From Novosphingobium sp. (GTDB taxonomy: Bacteria; Pseudomonadota; Alphaproteobacteria; Sphingomonadales; Sphingomonadaceae), in contig JAGIAR010000002.1 of the NCBI GenBank assembly GCA_017744735.1, positions 64,599-128,598 on the forward strand: 64,000 bases of DNA, written 5' to 3'. Position 1 is the first letter of the stretch; each line of letters begins with the position of its first letter. A program made the translations under genes and the position numbers. Positions 44,498 to 53,116 of the stretch are shown piece after piece. The notes beneath the pieces are model-generated. The model was not told where the DNA came from and did no database searches. It was given only the letters and a program-made list of their open reading frames with translations.

Positions 44498-45511
44498 CTC
44501 TGCGCCCGCGTGGAACGGCACGATCGGCGTGCCGCCGGCGTCGGCGACCTCGGGCACGAGAACCGGGCCTCGCGCCAGCGCAACCGTTCCGGTGTTGCGC
44601 GGTAAACCATAGAAATCGGGGCCATTTTCAGAAGCGAAGGCCTCGAACCGCGGCAACGCTCCCTCCTCGTCGAACACCGCCAGATAGCTCTCCAGCGCGA
44701 ACGGCGCGTTGAAGATGCCCGCGCAGCCGCAAGCGTGTTCCTTGAGGTGCTTCGCATGCGGCGCGCTGTCGGTGCCGAGGAAATATTTGCGCGAGCCCGA
44801 GGTGGCCGCCTTGCGTAGCGCGAGCCGGTGCTTCTCGCGCTTGGCGACGGGCAGACAATAGGCATGCGGACGGATTCCGCCGACCAGCATCGCATTGCGG
44901 TTGATATGGAGATGCTGCGGAGTGATCGTCGCCGCGACATTCGGACCGGACGCATCGACGAAGGCGACCGCATCGGCGGTGGTGACATGCTCGAACACGA
45001 TCTTCAGCGCGGGAAAATCGCGCACCAGCCTGGCCATGTGCCGCTCGATGAACACCGCCTCGCGGTCGAAGATGTCGACCTCGGGATCGGTCACCTCGCC
45101 ATGCACCAGCAGCGGCATGCCGATCGCCTGCATCCGCTCGAGAGCCGGGTAGATGTTGGCGATGTCGGTCACGCCATGCGCAGAGCCGGTGGTCGCATGC
45201 GCGGGATAGAGCTTGGCCGCGGTGAATACGCCCTCGGCGTGCCCGCGCGCCAGATCGTCCGGATCCGAATGGTCGGTCAGATAAGCGGTCATCAGCGGGA
45301 TAAAATCGAGCCCCTCGGGCAGCGCGGCGAGAATCCGCTCGCGATAGGCCTGTGCGTCCGCGGCTTTCACCACCGGGGGCGAAAGGTTGGGCATCACGAT
45401 CGCACGGGCGAACTGCCGCGCGGTATAGGGCAGCACGCCCCGCATCACGTTGCCGTCGCGCAAATGGACATGCCAGTCGTCGGGGCGGCGGATGGTCAGC
45501 GTATCGGACAT
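44474..45511 (-). CDS. pyrC: Dihydroorotase
   Basis: A 345-residue type II dihydroorotase of pyrimidine synthesis, closing carbamoyl aspartate to dihydroorotate. Zinc ligands are in [10 protein letters not shown] (H14, H16), the carboxylated lysine in [12 protein letters not shown] (K100), then [19 protein letters not shown] and the catalytic Asp in [15 protein letters not shown]. Length is normal. Its 3' end overlaps rarD, antisense, by 24 bp. Confidence 0.95.
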   Translation of the reverse strand: MSDTLTIRRPDDWHVHLRDGNVMRGVLPYTARQFARAIVMPNLSPPVVKAADAQAYRERILAALPEGLDFIPLMTAYLTDHSDPDDLARGHAEGVFTAAKLYPAHATTGSAHGVTDIANIYPALERMQAIGMPLLVHGEVTDPEVDIFDREAVFIERHMARLVRDFPALKIVFEHVTTADAVAFVDASGPNVAATITPQHLHINRNAMLVGGIRPHAYCLPVAKREKHRLALRKAATSGSRKYFLGTDSAPHAKHLKEHACGCAGIFNAPFALESYLAVFDEEGALPRFEAFASENGPDFYGLPRNTGTVALARGPVLVPEVADAGGTPIVPFHAGAELAWRFLG

Positions 45512-45557
45512 GCGGTCCCCCTATCCTCTCGCGCCCGGCCCCGCTAGCACCGATCGC

Positions 45558-46016
45558 ATGATCGACCAGCGCGGTATCATCGAAGCGCACGCCGGGCCCG
45601 AGCGGATCGCCCTGATCACGCAGAGCCATGCCCGCCTCACCGGCCTGCCGCTCGTGCCCGAAGGGGAAAGTCTGTGGACGTTGCCGGCGGTCGTCGTGGC
45701 CCACGGCACCGAGTGCGACCCCATCTTCTTTTACGCCAACCGCGCGGCGCTGGCGCTGTTCGAATTCACCGCCGAGGAGTTCATCCGCCTGCCCTCGCGG
45801 CTTTCGGCGGTTCCGCTGGCGCGCGAGGAGCGCGCGCGGATGCTGGCGCAGGTCGCCGCCCAGGGCTTCATCGACGATTATGCCGGAGTGCGCACCGCCC
45901 GATCCGGACGGGGGTTCCGGATCGAGCGGGCGACTGTCTGGACCCTTGTCGACCCGAAAGGCGCCATCCGCGGGCAGGCCGCGACCTTCGATCGCTGGCT
46001 CCCGCTATCGGGTTGA
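45558..46016 (+). CDS. MEKHLA (PAS-like) domain protein
   Basis: A 152-residue stand-alone MEKHLA domain: YANRAALALFEFTAEEFIRL, PSRLSAVPLAREERARMLAQ, GFIDDYAGVRTARSGRGFRI, ERATVWTLVDPKGAIRGQAA. MEKHLA is a PAS-related sensor module found C-terminally in plant HD-ZIP III proteins and alone in bacteria; ligand and partner are unknown. Divergent from pyrC, 46 bases apart. Confidence 0.87.
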   Translation: MIDQRGIIEAHAGPERIALITQSHARLTGLPLVPEGESLWTLPAVVVAHGTECDPIFFYANRAALALFEFTAEEFIRLPSRLSAVPLAREERARMLAQVAAQGFIDDYAGVRTARSGRGFRIERATVWTLVDPKGAIRGQAATFDRWLPLSG

Positions 46017-46050
46017 GACGGAGTCCGGCAGAATCTGCCTTGCGCGCGTG

Positions 46051-46698
46051 TTAGCCGCAGCCGGCCGCCGCATTCAGGCGGTCGTCGCCGCCCGACTGCT
46101 GGTAGATCGCCCAACGGGCAAGCTCCTCGAAAGCGATCGGACGGATGAAGTTGAGCCCGACCTGGTCGTTGCGCGCCCAGCGGACCACGGCCTTGCGCGG
46201 CTCCATCCCGGGCAGCATGACCGTGACTTCGTCGCCCGGGCGCGCGCCGCGCAACGTGGTCTTGATCCCGCGCTGGGAAATGTCCTGGATACGGATCTTC
46301 CACCGGGAATCGCCCATCAGCGCTTCGCCCTCGCAATCGATCTGCAGGCGCGGCGCGCGGTTGAGCCCGCTTTCGACATAGGTGCTGCCCATGCTCTTGA
46401 GCGAGGCCGCAAGGTCGATCTCGTGATCGAACTGGACGCCGATCCGCCCGTCCCTGGACCAGATGACGTGACCGGTTACGACATGCCCCGGCATGAACTG
46501 CACACTCACCGCCTCGCCTTCGGCAAAGGCGGCATAGGCAATGCCCATCATGCCGCTGGGCGAGAGGTTGCGCAGCAGGCAGAACCCCGTGAAACCCTCG
46601 CTCTCAAGCAGCACCGGCCGGTAGACCGCAGTGGTGCGATTGTCCCGGCGGCGTTCGGCCGACAGTTCGTCTTCTTCAATGGGGCCTTGATCCGCCAT
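46051..46698 (-). CDS. Tandem PilZ-domain protein
   Basis: A 215-residue cytosolic protein with two PilZ-like domains. The first has the c-di-GMP motif pair RRRDNR (RxxxR) and NLSPSGMMG (N/DxSxxG), ending GRIGVQFD. The second has DISQRGIKT and VRWARNDQVGLNF but lacks a clear RxxxR, so it may be structural or heterodimerising. Likely a c-di-GMP effector controlling motility, adhesion or envelope; partner unknown. Divergent from the LysR gene across a 144-base AT-rich gap. Confidence 0.85.
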   Translation of the reverse strand: MADQGPIEEDELSAERRRDNRTTAVYRPVLLESEGFTGFCLLRNLSPSGMMGIAYAAFAEGEAVSVQFMPGHVVTGHVIWSRDGRIGVQFDHEIDLAASLKSMGSTYVESGLNRAPRLQIDCEGEALMGDSRWKIRIQDISQRGIKTTLRGARPGDEVTVMLPGMEPRKAVVRWARNDQVGLNFIRPIAFEELARWAIYQQSGGDDRLNAAAGCG

Positions 46699-46781
46699 CT
46701 CACCTCGTCGAATTTAATCGTTCGATTGAAAGTCCCGGCGCGCCTATTGGTTCCCGGGAAACGAAGCAATGTATGCCAAGG

Positions 46782-46797
46782 TAATGACAAGTCATTA
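46782..46797. promoter_or_regulatory. Perfect dyad between pilZ-type and lysR-type genes
   Basis: TAATGAC (46782-46788), AA, GTCATTA (46791-46797): a perfect 16-bp inverted repeat in the AT-rich divergent gap, 45 bases before the LysR start and 84 before the PilZ start. Position and symmetry suit an operator for the LysR regulator, which usually binds its own divergent promoter. Confidence 0.5.
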
Positions 46798-46842
46798 TCC
46801 AAAAGTTATAACCTAACGCCAGAGGCAATCGACCGAGGGGGC

Positions 46843-47796
46843 ATGGCGGGCCTACCTTTCACCCTGCGGCAGCTCGAGATTTTCGAGCTTCTCTGCGACT
46901 TGCAGAGCTTTCGTCGTGCCAGTGAAAAGCTGGGGATTTCACAGGCTTCGGTCAGCAATCAGCTAAAAGCTCTCGAACGGCAGCTCGGCGTAAGGCTGCT
47001 GCGGCGAGAATCGGGGCGCCGCCCGCAACTGACGCGCGAGGGAGCGGCCTTCCTCGCCGACCTCGGCGAGTTCTGGCGCGCCGCGGAGGCGCTCGCCGCG
47101 CATCGCCGGGACGCGGCGCCGGCCGGTGCGGCTGCGCTTCACCTGAAGCTGCTGGTCGGTAACTATCTTCTGCGCGACCACATCCGGCCCAAGCTCGACC
47201 GGTTTCTGGAACTGCATCCCGAAACGCAGCTCGATTTCACCTCCCCCAGCATCTCGGAAGAACCCCACGAGATGCTCGCGCGCGAGAGCTACGACCTCGG
47301 CCTGTTTCACGAGCCGGCGGGTCGGCCGCTCGGCGACGGGATCCGCGAGCTCGCGCGGATCCGGTGCGGCGTCTACGGCAACCGCAGCCATCTGGGCGCC
47401 GGCAACGCACTGCTGAGCGTCGAACAGGTCGGCGAACTGCCCTTCCTGCTCCCTCCTGCCGGCACACCCTACGAGAACCTGATCCTCGCGATGCTTGCAC
47501 GCAACGGCATCAAGCCGCGCACGATCAGCGGACGGTCGCAATATTTCGACGTGATGTCGGCGATGTTCGATCGCAGCGAGGCGGTCGGGGTCACGCTCGA
47601 GCCGATCGTGCGCAGCGAACACCGCAACGTCGCCCTGCTCTACCGGCTGGAAGACTGGCGGCTCGCCTTCTACCGCAATCCGCGCGAGAGCGATCCGCGC
47701 CGCCGCGAGGCGGAAGACTTCTTGATTTCCGCCGTGCTGAAAGATCCGGCCTTTCCCGTACTCGAACCGGACGAACACATTTCCGCCGGGGATTGA
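46843..47796 (+). CDS. LysR-family transcriptional regulator
   Basis: A 317-residue regulator. N-terminal winged HTH: TLRQLEIFELLCDLQSFRRA, LGISQASVSNQLKALERQLG, RLLRRESGRRPQLTREGAAF; then a periplasmic-binding-like effector domain (LKLLVGNYLLRDHIRPKLDR, YDLGLFHEPAGRPLG, GVTLEPIVRSEHRN). The co-inducer is unknown. GAGGGG lies just before the ATG. Probable target is its own divergent partner, the PilZ gene. Confidence 0.9.
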   Translation: MAGLPFTLRQLEIFELLCDLQSFRRASEKLGISQASVSNQLKALERQLGVRLLRRESGRRPQLTREGAAFLADLGEFWRAAEALAAHRRDAAPAGAAALHLKLLVGNYLLRDHIRPKLDRFLELHPETQLDFTSPSISEEPHEMLARESYDLGLFHEPAGRPLGDGIRELARIRCGVYGNRSHLGAGNALLSVEQVGELPFLLPPAGTPYENLILAMLARNGIKPRTISGRSQYFDVMSAMFDRSEAVGVTLEPIVRSEHRNVALLYRLEDWRLAFYRNPRESDPRRREAEDFLISAVLKDPAFPVLEPDEHISAGD

Positions 47797-47826
47797 AACG
47801 CGCGGATTTTGCGCCAATTACAACCC

Positions 47827-48585
47827 ATGCCCGCCACCCGCCTGTTCACGCGCGCGATCGTGCGCCTGTCGCCAGAAACTCCCGACGAGGACGTCGCCGG
47901 CTTTCTCCAGGGCCTCGTCACCAGCGACGTCACCGGCGTACTCCCGGTATGGGCCGGATTGCTGACCGCGCAGGGCAAGGCGCTGTTCGATTTCCTCGTC
48001 TGGCCCGACGGCGCCGGACTGGCGCTCGATTGCGAGGCCGAGGCCGCCGACGAGCTGGTGAAGCGCCTGTCGCTCTACCGCCTGCGGCGCCGGATCGCGA
48101 TTGCGCGCGACGACAGCCACGGCGTCCATTGGCAGCCCGAGCCGGGTGACGGCGGCGCGGCCGATCCGCGGATGCTCGCGCTCGGCCAGCGCTGGCTCGC
48201 ACCCGTTTCCGAAGACGATGCGAGCGCGGACGACGCCTGGCTGGCCCACCGTCTCGCGCTCGGCGTGCCCGAGGGCAGGACCGAACTCGGCGACGTGCTG
48301 TGGCTCGAAACCAATGCCGCCGAGCTGCACGGGGTGAGCTTCGACAAGGGCTGCTATGTCGGGCAGGAGAATACCGCGCGAATGAATTGGCGGCAGAAGG
48401 TCAACCGCCGGCTGGTGGTCGTCCCGCTCGACCGCAGCGACGAGAAGCGCCGCAAGGCGGCCTATCCGGCGCTGGGCAAGGCGGTCGACCTGCTGCGGGT
48501 GGAGGATATCGAGCTGGCCGCGCTGCCCGAGTGGCAGCGCCGCTCGCTGGTCACCCCCGCAGAAACGGGCGAAGGCGGCGACTAA
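47827..48585 (+). CDS. ygfZ: Folate-binding protein YgfZ (Fe-S cluster assembly)
   Basis: A 252-residue GcvT-like protein that, with folate, helps assembly or repair of iron-sulfur proteins. N-terminal FLQGLVTSDVTGVLPVWAGL and LLTAQGKALFDFLVW, and the family signature FDKGCYVGQENTAR with the essential cysteine. Its TAA overlaps the stop of the convergent TetR gene by 4 bp. Confidence 0.9.
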   Translation: MPATRLFTRAIVRLSPETPDEDVAGFLQGLVTSDVTGVLPVWAGLLTAQGKALFDFLVWPDGAGLALDCEAEAADELVKRLSLYRLRRRIAIARDDSHGVHWQPEPGDGGAADPRMLALGQRWLAPVSEDDASADDAWLAHRLALGVPEGRTELGDVLWLETNAAELHGVSFDKGCYVGQENTARMNWRQKVNRRLVVVPLDRSDEKRRKAAYPALGKAVDLLRVEDIELAALPEWQRRSLVTPAETGEGGD

Positions 48586-49184
48586 CCTATCCGTTCGGAG
48601 GTGTGACGGGCGAGATCGTCGAGCATCACCCGCTCCGCCCGGTCGCGGGCAAGACCGCGCGGAAGGCCCAGCGAGGCGGCCAGCCGCTCGCCGATCAACG
48701 CATCGCCGAAGGCCATCAGCACCAGCGTAAGCGTCGACTCGCCCATCGCCTTGGGATCGCCCATCGAATCGGGCACCGTGCTCAGTTCGTCGATCAGGGA
48801 GTGGATCGTCTCGACCACCGGATCGAGCGCATCCTCGTTCCCCGAGGCGAGCATCCAGCTCACCAGCGCGCCGCCGCCGCCGGTGTCGAATGCATCGAAG
48901 GTCAGGTCGACGATGTCGCGCGGATAGCCTTCCTCGCCCCGCGTCTGGCGAAACGCCTTGGCGATCGTGTCGCACACCGTCGCCGCGAGATAGGCGCCCA
49001 ATTCGCGCTGCAATCCCGCGGCCGAGCCGAAATGATGCAGCAGGTTCGCATGGGTGCGCCCCACTCGCCCGGCGACCGCCTTCAGCGTCACGCTTTGCGG
49101 CCCCGCCTCGATCAGCTGGGCGCGTGCCGCCTCGAGCGCGGCGAGCCGGCTTTCTTCGGGTGAGAGACGCTTGCGTGTTGACAT
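48582..49184 (-). CDS. TetR/AcrR-family regulator
   Basis: A 200-residue repressor with N-terminal HTH (LEAARAQLIEAGPQSVTLKA, VAGRVGRTHANLLHHFGSAA) and a helical ligand domain. It is divergent from the metal-dependent hydrolase gene with only 31 bases between the starts, so its operator must overlap both promoters; I see no clear dyad there. Ligand unknown, a lipid or acyl compound would suit the neighbour. Confidence 0.85.
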   Translation of the reverse strand: MSTRKRLSPEESRLAALEAARAQLIEAGPQSVTLKAVAGRVGRTHANLLHHFGSAAGLQRELGAYLAATVCDTIAKAFRQTRGEEGYPRDIVDLTFDAFDTGGGGALVSWMLASGNEDALDPVVETIHSLIDELSTVPDSMGDPKAMGESTLTLVLMAFGDALIGERLAASLGLPRGLARDRAERVMLDDLARHTSERIG

Positions 49185-49215
49185 AAAAGTAAGCTGTTTC
49201 GGCCATACGGGCGCC

Positions 49216-50133
49216 ATGTCGGCTCCGTTCAAATTCGACCTAGAGGCTGCCACGCCTCTCGGCAAGGATACGCCCACCCCGGGCGATCTGTCGATCGTCC
49301 CGCGCGACCGCCGATTCGGCCGCGAGAACAAGCCGGGGCGGTGGTGGCTGAATCACGATCCCGTGGCGACTGCATGGCACAACGGGCTGTCGGTATCCTT
49401 CCCGATCGGCGAGGCCTTCTTCATCGAGCATGTCAAGGCACACCGCGATGGCGCGCCGCCCAAGCTGGAGCGCGAGATCCGCGCCTTCGTGAAGCAGGAA
49501 ATCAACCACACCCGCGAGCATATCGCCTTCAACCGCGCGGTGACCGAGGCGGGCTACGACGTTTCCGGCATCGAGCGGCGGCTGGCCGGCAAGCTGTCGA
49601 TCACCCGAGGCCGGCCCGAGATCGTGAACCTCGGCGCCTCGATGGCGCTCGAGCATCTCACCGCGCTGATCGCCCGGCACACGCTGTGCCACGAGGAGCA
49701 CTATCGCGGCGCGGAGGGCGACGCGGGCGCGATGTGGCGGTGGCACATGGTCGAGGAGATCGAGCACAAGGGCGTCGCCTACGACACCTGGCTGCACGCG
49801 ACCCGCGACTGGAGCCGGTGGAAGCGCTGGAAGGTCAAAGCGCTGATGATGCTGGTGGCCGGACGCAATTTCGTGAGTGGCCGAATCGGCGATGCGCTCG
49901 ACCTGCTCGAGCAGGACGGCCTCACCGGGTGGAAATGGAAGCTGCGCCTCGCGCATTATCTCACGATCTACCCCGGGGTGCTGCGCAAGATCGCCCCGGC
50001 CGCCTTCGCGTTCTTCCTGCCCGGCTTCCACCCCTGGAACCGCGACGACCGCGCCCTGATCCAGCTCTACGACAGTCAGTTCATCGATGCGGTGATGAGC
50101 AGGGCCAGCGAACCGGAACCGGACGCGGCCTGA
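49216..50133 (+). CDS. Predicted metal-dependent hydrolase (COG3687 / PF10118)
   Basis: A 305-residue helical protein with many conserved His and Glu residues: VKQEINHTREHIAFNRAVTE, GASMALEHLTALIARHTLCH, MWRWHMVEEIEHKGVAYDTW. The E-x6-H and E-x2-H pairs resemble a ferritin-like diiron site. The family is common next to TetR regulators; reaction unknown. No signal peptide; a hydrophobic stretch near the end (KIAPAAFAFFLPGF) may touch the membrane. Confidence 0.82.
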   Translation: MSAPFKFDLEAATPLGKDTPTPGDLSIVPRDRRFGRENKPGRWWLNHDPVATAWHNGLSVSFPIGEAFFIEHVKAHRDGAPPKLEREIRAFVKQEINHTREHIAFNRAVTEAGYDVSGIERRLAGKLSITRGRPEIVNLGASMALEHLTALIARHTLCHEEHYRGAEGDAGAMWRWHMVEEIEHKGVAYDTWLHATRDWSRWKRWKVKALMMLVAGRNFVSGRIGDALDLLEQDGLTGWKWKLRLAHYLTIYPGVLRKIAPAAFAFFLPGFHPWNRDDRALIQLYDSQFIDAVMSRASEPEPDAA

Positions 50134-50157
50134 CACCCTCGCTGTTCCGGCAGGGGG

Positions 50158-50715
50158 TCAGGCCGCGCGCGGCATCGGTACCATCGGACCACCGTCGCCG
50201 AGCGAGGCACCCAGATCGGTGACATATTCGGGCGCGGCGATTTCCATCCCGCGTCCAAGGCTGTGCATTGCGACGATCCGACCGGTGGGCTTGAACCCGG
50301 CCTTGCGCAGCACCTTGCCCGAAGCCGGATTGTCGACCGCATGATGGCTGAACACCCGCCGGTGGCCGAGCGAACGGGCGATCGAGAGCACCGCACGCGC
50401 AGCCTCGGTGGCATAGCCCTGTCCCCAGTGTTCGCGCGCGATCCAGTAGCCGATCTCGGCCCCGGAATCGCTCCGGTGCAGTCCGCAGGCGCCGATGATC
50501 GGCTGCCCGGGCGCACCCGGGAGCGTCAGCAGCAGGCGCGGATAGCGCGCCTCCTTCGGCAGAGCGAGCCAATCCGCCGCATGCGCCTCGGTATAGGGCC
50601 AAGGCACGCGCGAAAGATTGCGGACGATTCCCTCGTCCGAGATCCGCACGGCCAATTCGCCGGCATCTTCATGCCAGCCGGGCCTCAGCAATAATCTTTC
50701 GCTCCGATGGAACAT
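50158..50715 (-). CDS. GNAT-family N-acetyltransferase (RimJ/RimL-like)
   Basis: A 185-residue acetyltransferase: ERLLLRPGWHEDAGELAV at the N-terminus, GACGLHRSDSGAEIGYWIAR, the acetyl-CoA loop EHWGQGYATEAARAVL, and VDNPASGKVLRKAGFKPTGR. Acts on a protein N-terminus or small amine; substrate unknown. It converges with the hydrolase gene and is followed upstream by a gene-free stretch shared with rpmA. Confidence 0.88.
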   Translation of the reverse strand: MFHRSERLLLRPGWHEDAGELAVRISDEGIVRNLSRVPWPYTEAHAADWLALPKEARYPRLLLTLPGAPGQPIIGACGLHRSDSGAEIGYWIAREHWGQGYATEAARAVLSIARSLGHRRVFSHHAVDNPASGKVLRKAGFKPTGRIVAMHSLGRGMEIAAPEYVTDLGASLGDGGPMVPMPRAA

Positions 50716-50829
50716 GGCTTTCTCCTCTCAAGCCGCCACGCCCCGTCCGTGTCCCTGATGGACCGCGAACGTGACACGGTGATTGCCGAAAGCATCCGCT
50801 TTTCGGCCAGACGTTACGAGGGAGACGTG

Positions 50830-50863
50830 AAAAGAGGGAGACGGGCCGGGCCCCTCTCCCTCT
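50830..50863 (-). terminator. Intrinsic terminator of rplU-rpmA
   Basis: On the minus strand AGAGGGAGA, a 13-base GC-rich loop that can itself pair, TCTCCCTCT, then TTTTC. It lies 67 bases past the rpmA stop. Between them are two more hairpins: CCGGAGC/GCTCCGG around ACCA (50869-50886) and an imperfect GGGCCATCCC/GGGACGGCCC (about 50889-50910). The gap 50716-50929 holds no gene. Confidence 0.75.
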
Positions 50864-50929
50864 GACGGCCGGAGCACCAGCTCCGGCGGGGCCATCCCGT
50901 GGGACGGCCCTGTTATCGGAACCGTCCGT

Positions 50930-51196
50930 CTACTCGGCGGCGACCGCCATATCGACCGATACGTACTTGCGGCCGAGCTTGCCGTCGTGGAATCGCACGC
51001 GGCCTTCGGCGAGCGCGAACAGGGTGTGATCCTTGCCCATGCCGACGTTGGCGCCCGGGTACACCTTGGTCCCGCGCTGACGGATGATGATGTTGCCGCC
51101 GACCACTTCCTGGCCGCCGAACTTCTTCACGCCGAGACGACGACCGGCAGAATCGCGACCGTTACGCGAGGAACCGCCTGCTTTCTTATGTGCCAT
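50930..51196 (-). CDS. rpmA: 50S ribosomal protein L27
   Basis: An 88-residue ribosomal protein with the full family pattern: [69 protein letters not shown]. The N-terminal tail reaches the peptidyl-transferase centre; there is no Firmicutes-type cleavable extension. It follows rplU after 6 bases. Confidence 0.97.
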   Translation of the reverse strand: MAHKKAGGSSRNGRDSAGRRLGVKKFGGQEVVGGNIIIRQRGTKVYPGANVGMGKDHTLFALAEGRVRFHDGKLGRKYVSVDMAVAAE

Positions 51197-51202
51197 TTCG
51201 TC

Positions 51203-51643
51203 TTACTCCGGCTTCTGGGCGGCGGGCTTCTTGGCCGGCGCCTTCTTTTCCGCGGCAGGCTTTTCAGCCTTGGGCGCGGCTTCCTTGGCTGCCGGGGCAG
51301 CTTCGGCCTTGGGTGCGGCTTCCGCCTTCTTGGCGGGGGCCTTGCCCTCGCCCACCGAGAGGATGCGCAGCAGGGTCATCTGCTGGCGGTGTCCCGCGCG
51401 GCGGCGATAATTGTGGCGGCGGCGCTTCTTGAAGACGAACACCTTCTCGCTCTTCGCCTGGGCGATGATCTCGGCCGAAACCGTGATCTTGCCCGCGTCG
51501 GAGAGATCCCCGCCGTCGCCGGCCAGGAGGACGTCGCCCAGCGTGATCGTGTCGCCGGCTTCGCCAGCGAGCTTTTCGACCGCGATCTTGTCTCCGGCGG
51601 CAACCCGATACTGTTTGCCGCCCGTGCGCACTACTGCGAACAT
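51203..51643 (-). CDS. rplU: 50S ribosomal protein L21 with extended tail
   Basis: A 146-residue L21: [20 protein letters not shown] at the start and [20 protein letters not shown] in the conserved core, which ends near residue 100. The remaining 45 residues are a low-complexity Ala/Lys/Pro/Glu tail ([20 protein letters not shown] and so on), common in Sphingomonadales. ATG 51643 is the family start; a frame from 51658 adds five residues. A near-consensus promoter precedes it. Confidence 0.96.
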   Translation of the reverse strand: MFAVVRTGGKQYRVAAGDKIAVEKLAGEAGDTITLGDVLLAGDGGDLSDAGKITVSAEIIAQAKSEKVFVFKKRRRHNYRRRAGHRQQMTLLRILSVGEGKAPAKKAEAAPKAEAAPAAKEAAPKAEKPAAEKKAPAKKPAAQKPE

Positions 51644-51745
51644 GGTACCTGTATCCATTCTACTGCTGTGCCGCCCCGCCTCGATTCTTGCGAACCTGCG
51701 GGCGGCGCGCCGAGCGCCTCTTGCGAGGCCCCGGAAAGATGGGTG

Positions 51746-51774
51746 CCGTTAGTGGAAGCGCCCGTTCCTGTCAA
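51746..51774 (-). promoter_or_regulatory. Promoter of rplU-rpmA
   Basis: Minus-strand TTGACA (51769-51774), 17 bases, TAACGG (51746-51751). The -35 is perfect consensus, the -10 weak. A start near 51739 gives a leader of about 95 bases before rplU. The remaining part of the gap 51644-51849 shows no gene. Confidence 0.5.
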
Positions 51775-51849
51775 CGCCGCAGCGCCGCTTTTCGCAACCT
51801 GCGGGAAAGGCAGACTGGAAAGCTTCGACGGCCGTGCTATGGCGCAGAT

Positions 51850-52341
51850 ATGCCCCGCCGCCTAGCCCTGCTGCCTGCCATCGCCGTCGCCGCCCTGGCG
51901 CTGCCGGCCTGTGCCAAGGACAAGCAGGAATATCCCTCGCTGTCGATCCGCGACGCCGAGCGCGTCAAGGGCAGCTTCGAGCCGGCGCCGGCGAATCCCT
52001 TCGTCCCCACTCCGCCGCCAAGCGAGACGCTGGGCCAGGTCGCGCGGCTGCGTGCTGATGCGCAGGCGGCGCACACGCACTTCCTCGCAGTGGCCGACCA
52101 GATTCGCGCGGCCGCAGCGGGCCGCAACGCCGAAGTCGGCAGCGACAGCTGGGCCACCGCCCAGGTCGCGCTGGCTGGCCTGGCGACCGCGCGCAGCGCG
52201 ACCATGGCCCCGCTGGCCGAGCTCGACACGCTGTACGTCTCGGCCCAGAACGATGGCGAGGACGTGAGCGAGCTCGAGCAGGCGCGCAGCGAGATCGGCG
52301 GCTGGATCGCGGCCGAAAACAAGATTGTCGATTCGTTCTAG
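51850..52341 (+). CDS. Hypothetical lipoprotein
   Basis: A 163-residue protein with lipobox LALPAC (C21), a Pro-rich linker (APANPFVPTPPPSETLGQ) and a helical domain (VARLRADAQAAHTHFLAVAD, SWATAQVALAGLATARSATM). Predicted to be tethered in the envelope as a helical bundle. No family recognised. It precedes the FNR-type gene by 24 bases on the same strand and may be cotranscribed. Confidence 0.78.
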   Translation: MPRRLALLPAIAVAALALPACAKDKQEYPSLSIRDAERVKGSFEPAPANPFVPTPPPSETLGQVARLRADAQAAHTHFLAVADQIRAAAAGRNAEVGSDSWATAQVALAGLATARSATMAPLAELDTLYVSAQNDGEDVSELEQARSEIGGWIAAENKIVDSF

Positions 52342-52365
52342 CGTACCCCTTATGAGCCTGCCCGA

Positions 52366-53058
52366 ATGAGCCTTCACTGCGATCTCTGCCCGGTCCGCGA
52401 CAGCGCCGCCTGTTCGGCGTTGGAAACGCATGAGCGCGAGGATCTCGCCCGCGTCGGGCGGATGCGCAAGATCAGGAAGGGCGAGCTGCTGTTCGCCGCC
52501 GGGGACGAGAACACCGCCTGCGCGACGCTGGTCGAAGGGGCGCTCAAGGTTTCGGCGGTGGACGAAGACGGCAACGAGCGCATTCTCGCGCTGATCCATC
52601 CGGCGGGCTTCGTCGGGGAGTTGTTCTCGCCCTTCGCGCATCACGACGTGATCGCCCTGGCCGACAGCCGCCTGTGCGTGTTCGGGCGCGGCGATCTCGA
52701 TGCCGCGCTGACCCGCCATCCGAAGCTGGCCCGCGCCCTGCTGCGCCGCTCGCAGGAAGATCTGCACGAGACCCGGCAACTGATCGCCCTCACCTCGCGC
52801 CGGAGCGCCAGCGAGCGCGTCGCCGGACTGCTGATGGGCCTGGCCGACGCCGCGAGCCATTCGCCCTGCCATGCCGCGCAGAGCTTCCAGCTCCCGCTCA
52901 GCCGCCAGGAAATCGCCGACCTGCTCAATCTGACGATCGAAACCGTCAGCCGCAGCCTGACCCGGCTGGAAAAGGACGGGCTGATTCGCCGCAAGGGCAC
53001 GCGCGGGATCGAATTGCTCGATGCTTCGGGACTGGCCGAGATGGCCGGCGCCGCCTGA
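52366..53058 (+). CDS. fnrL: FNR-type oxygen-responsive regulator
   Basis: A 230-residue Crp/Fnr protein. The N-terminal HCDLCPVRDSAAC gives C5, C8 and C16 (C-x2-C-x7-C, the FnrN/FnrL pattern), and C104 (SRLCVFGRGD) aligns with C122 of E. coli FNR, so a [4Fe-4S] cluster is expected. Cyclic-nucleotide-like barrel, then HTH LPLSRQEIADLLNLTIETVS ending with the E-x2-SR recognition motif (ETVSRSLTRLEKDGLI) that reads TTGAT half-sites. It should activate microaerobic genes; a matching dyad lies 560 bases downstream. Confidence 0.9.
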   Translation: MSLHCDLCPVRDSAACSALETHEREDLARVGRMRKIRKGELLFAAGDENTACATLVEGALKVSAVDEDGNERILALIHPAGFVGELFSPFAHHDVIALADSRLCVFGRGDLDAALTRHPKLARALLRRSQEDLHETRQLIALTSRRSASERVAGLLMGLADAASHSPCHAAQSFQLPLSRQEIADLLNLTIETVSRSLTRLEKDGLIRRKGTRGIELLDASGLAEMAGAA

Positions 53059-53064
53059 CAAAAA

Positions 53065-53090
53065 AAGGGGCACGCAGCGGCGTGCCCCTT
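53065..53090. terminator. Bidirectional intrinsic terminator
   Basis: AAGGGGCACGC (53065-53075), loop AGCG, GCGTGCCCCTT (53080-53090): a perfect 11-bp stem preceded by an A-run (53060-53066), giving a T-run on the minus strand. It separates the fnr gene from the convergent membrane-protein gene. Confidence 0.88.
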
Positions 53091-53116
53091 CCTCCTGGTC
53101 CGGGGTTGTGTGCCTG

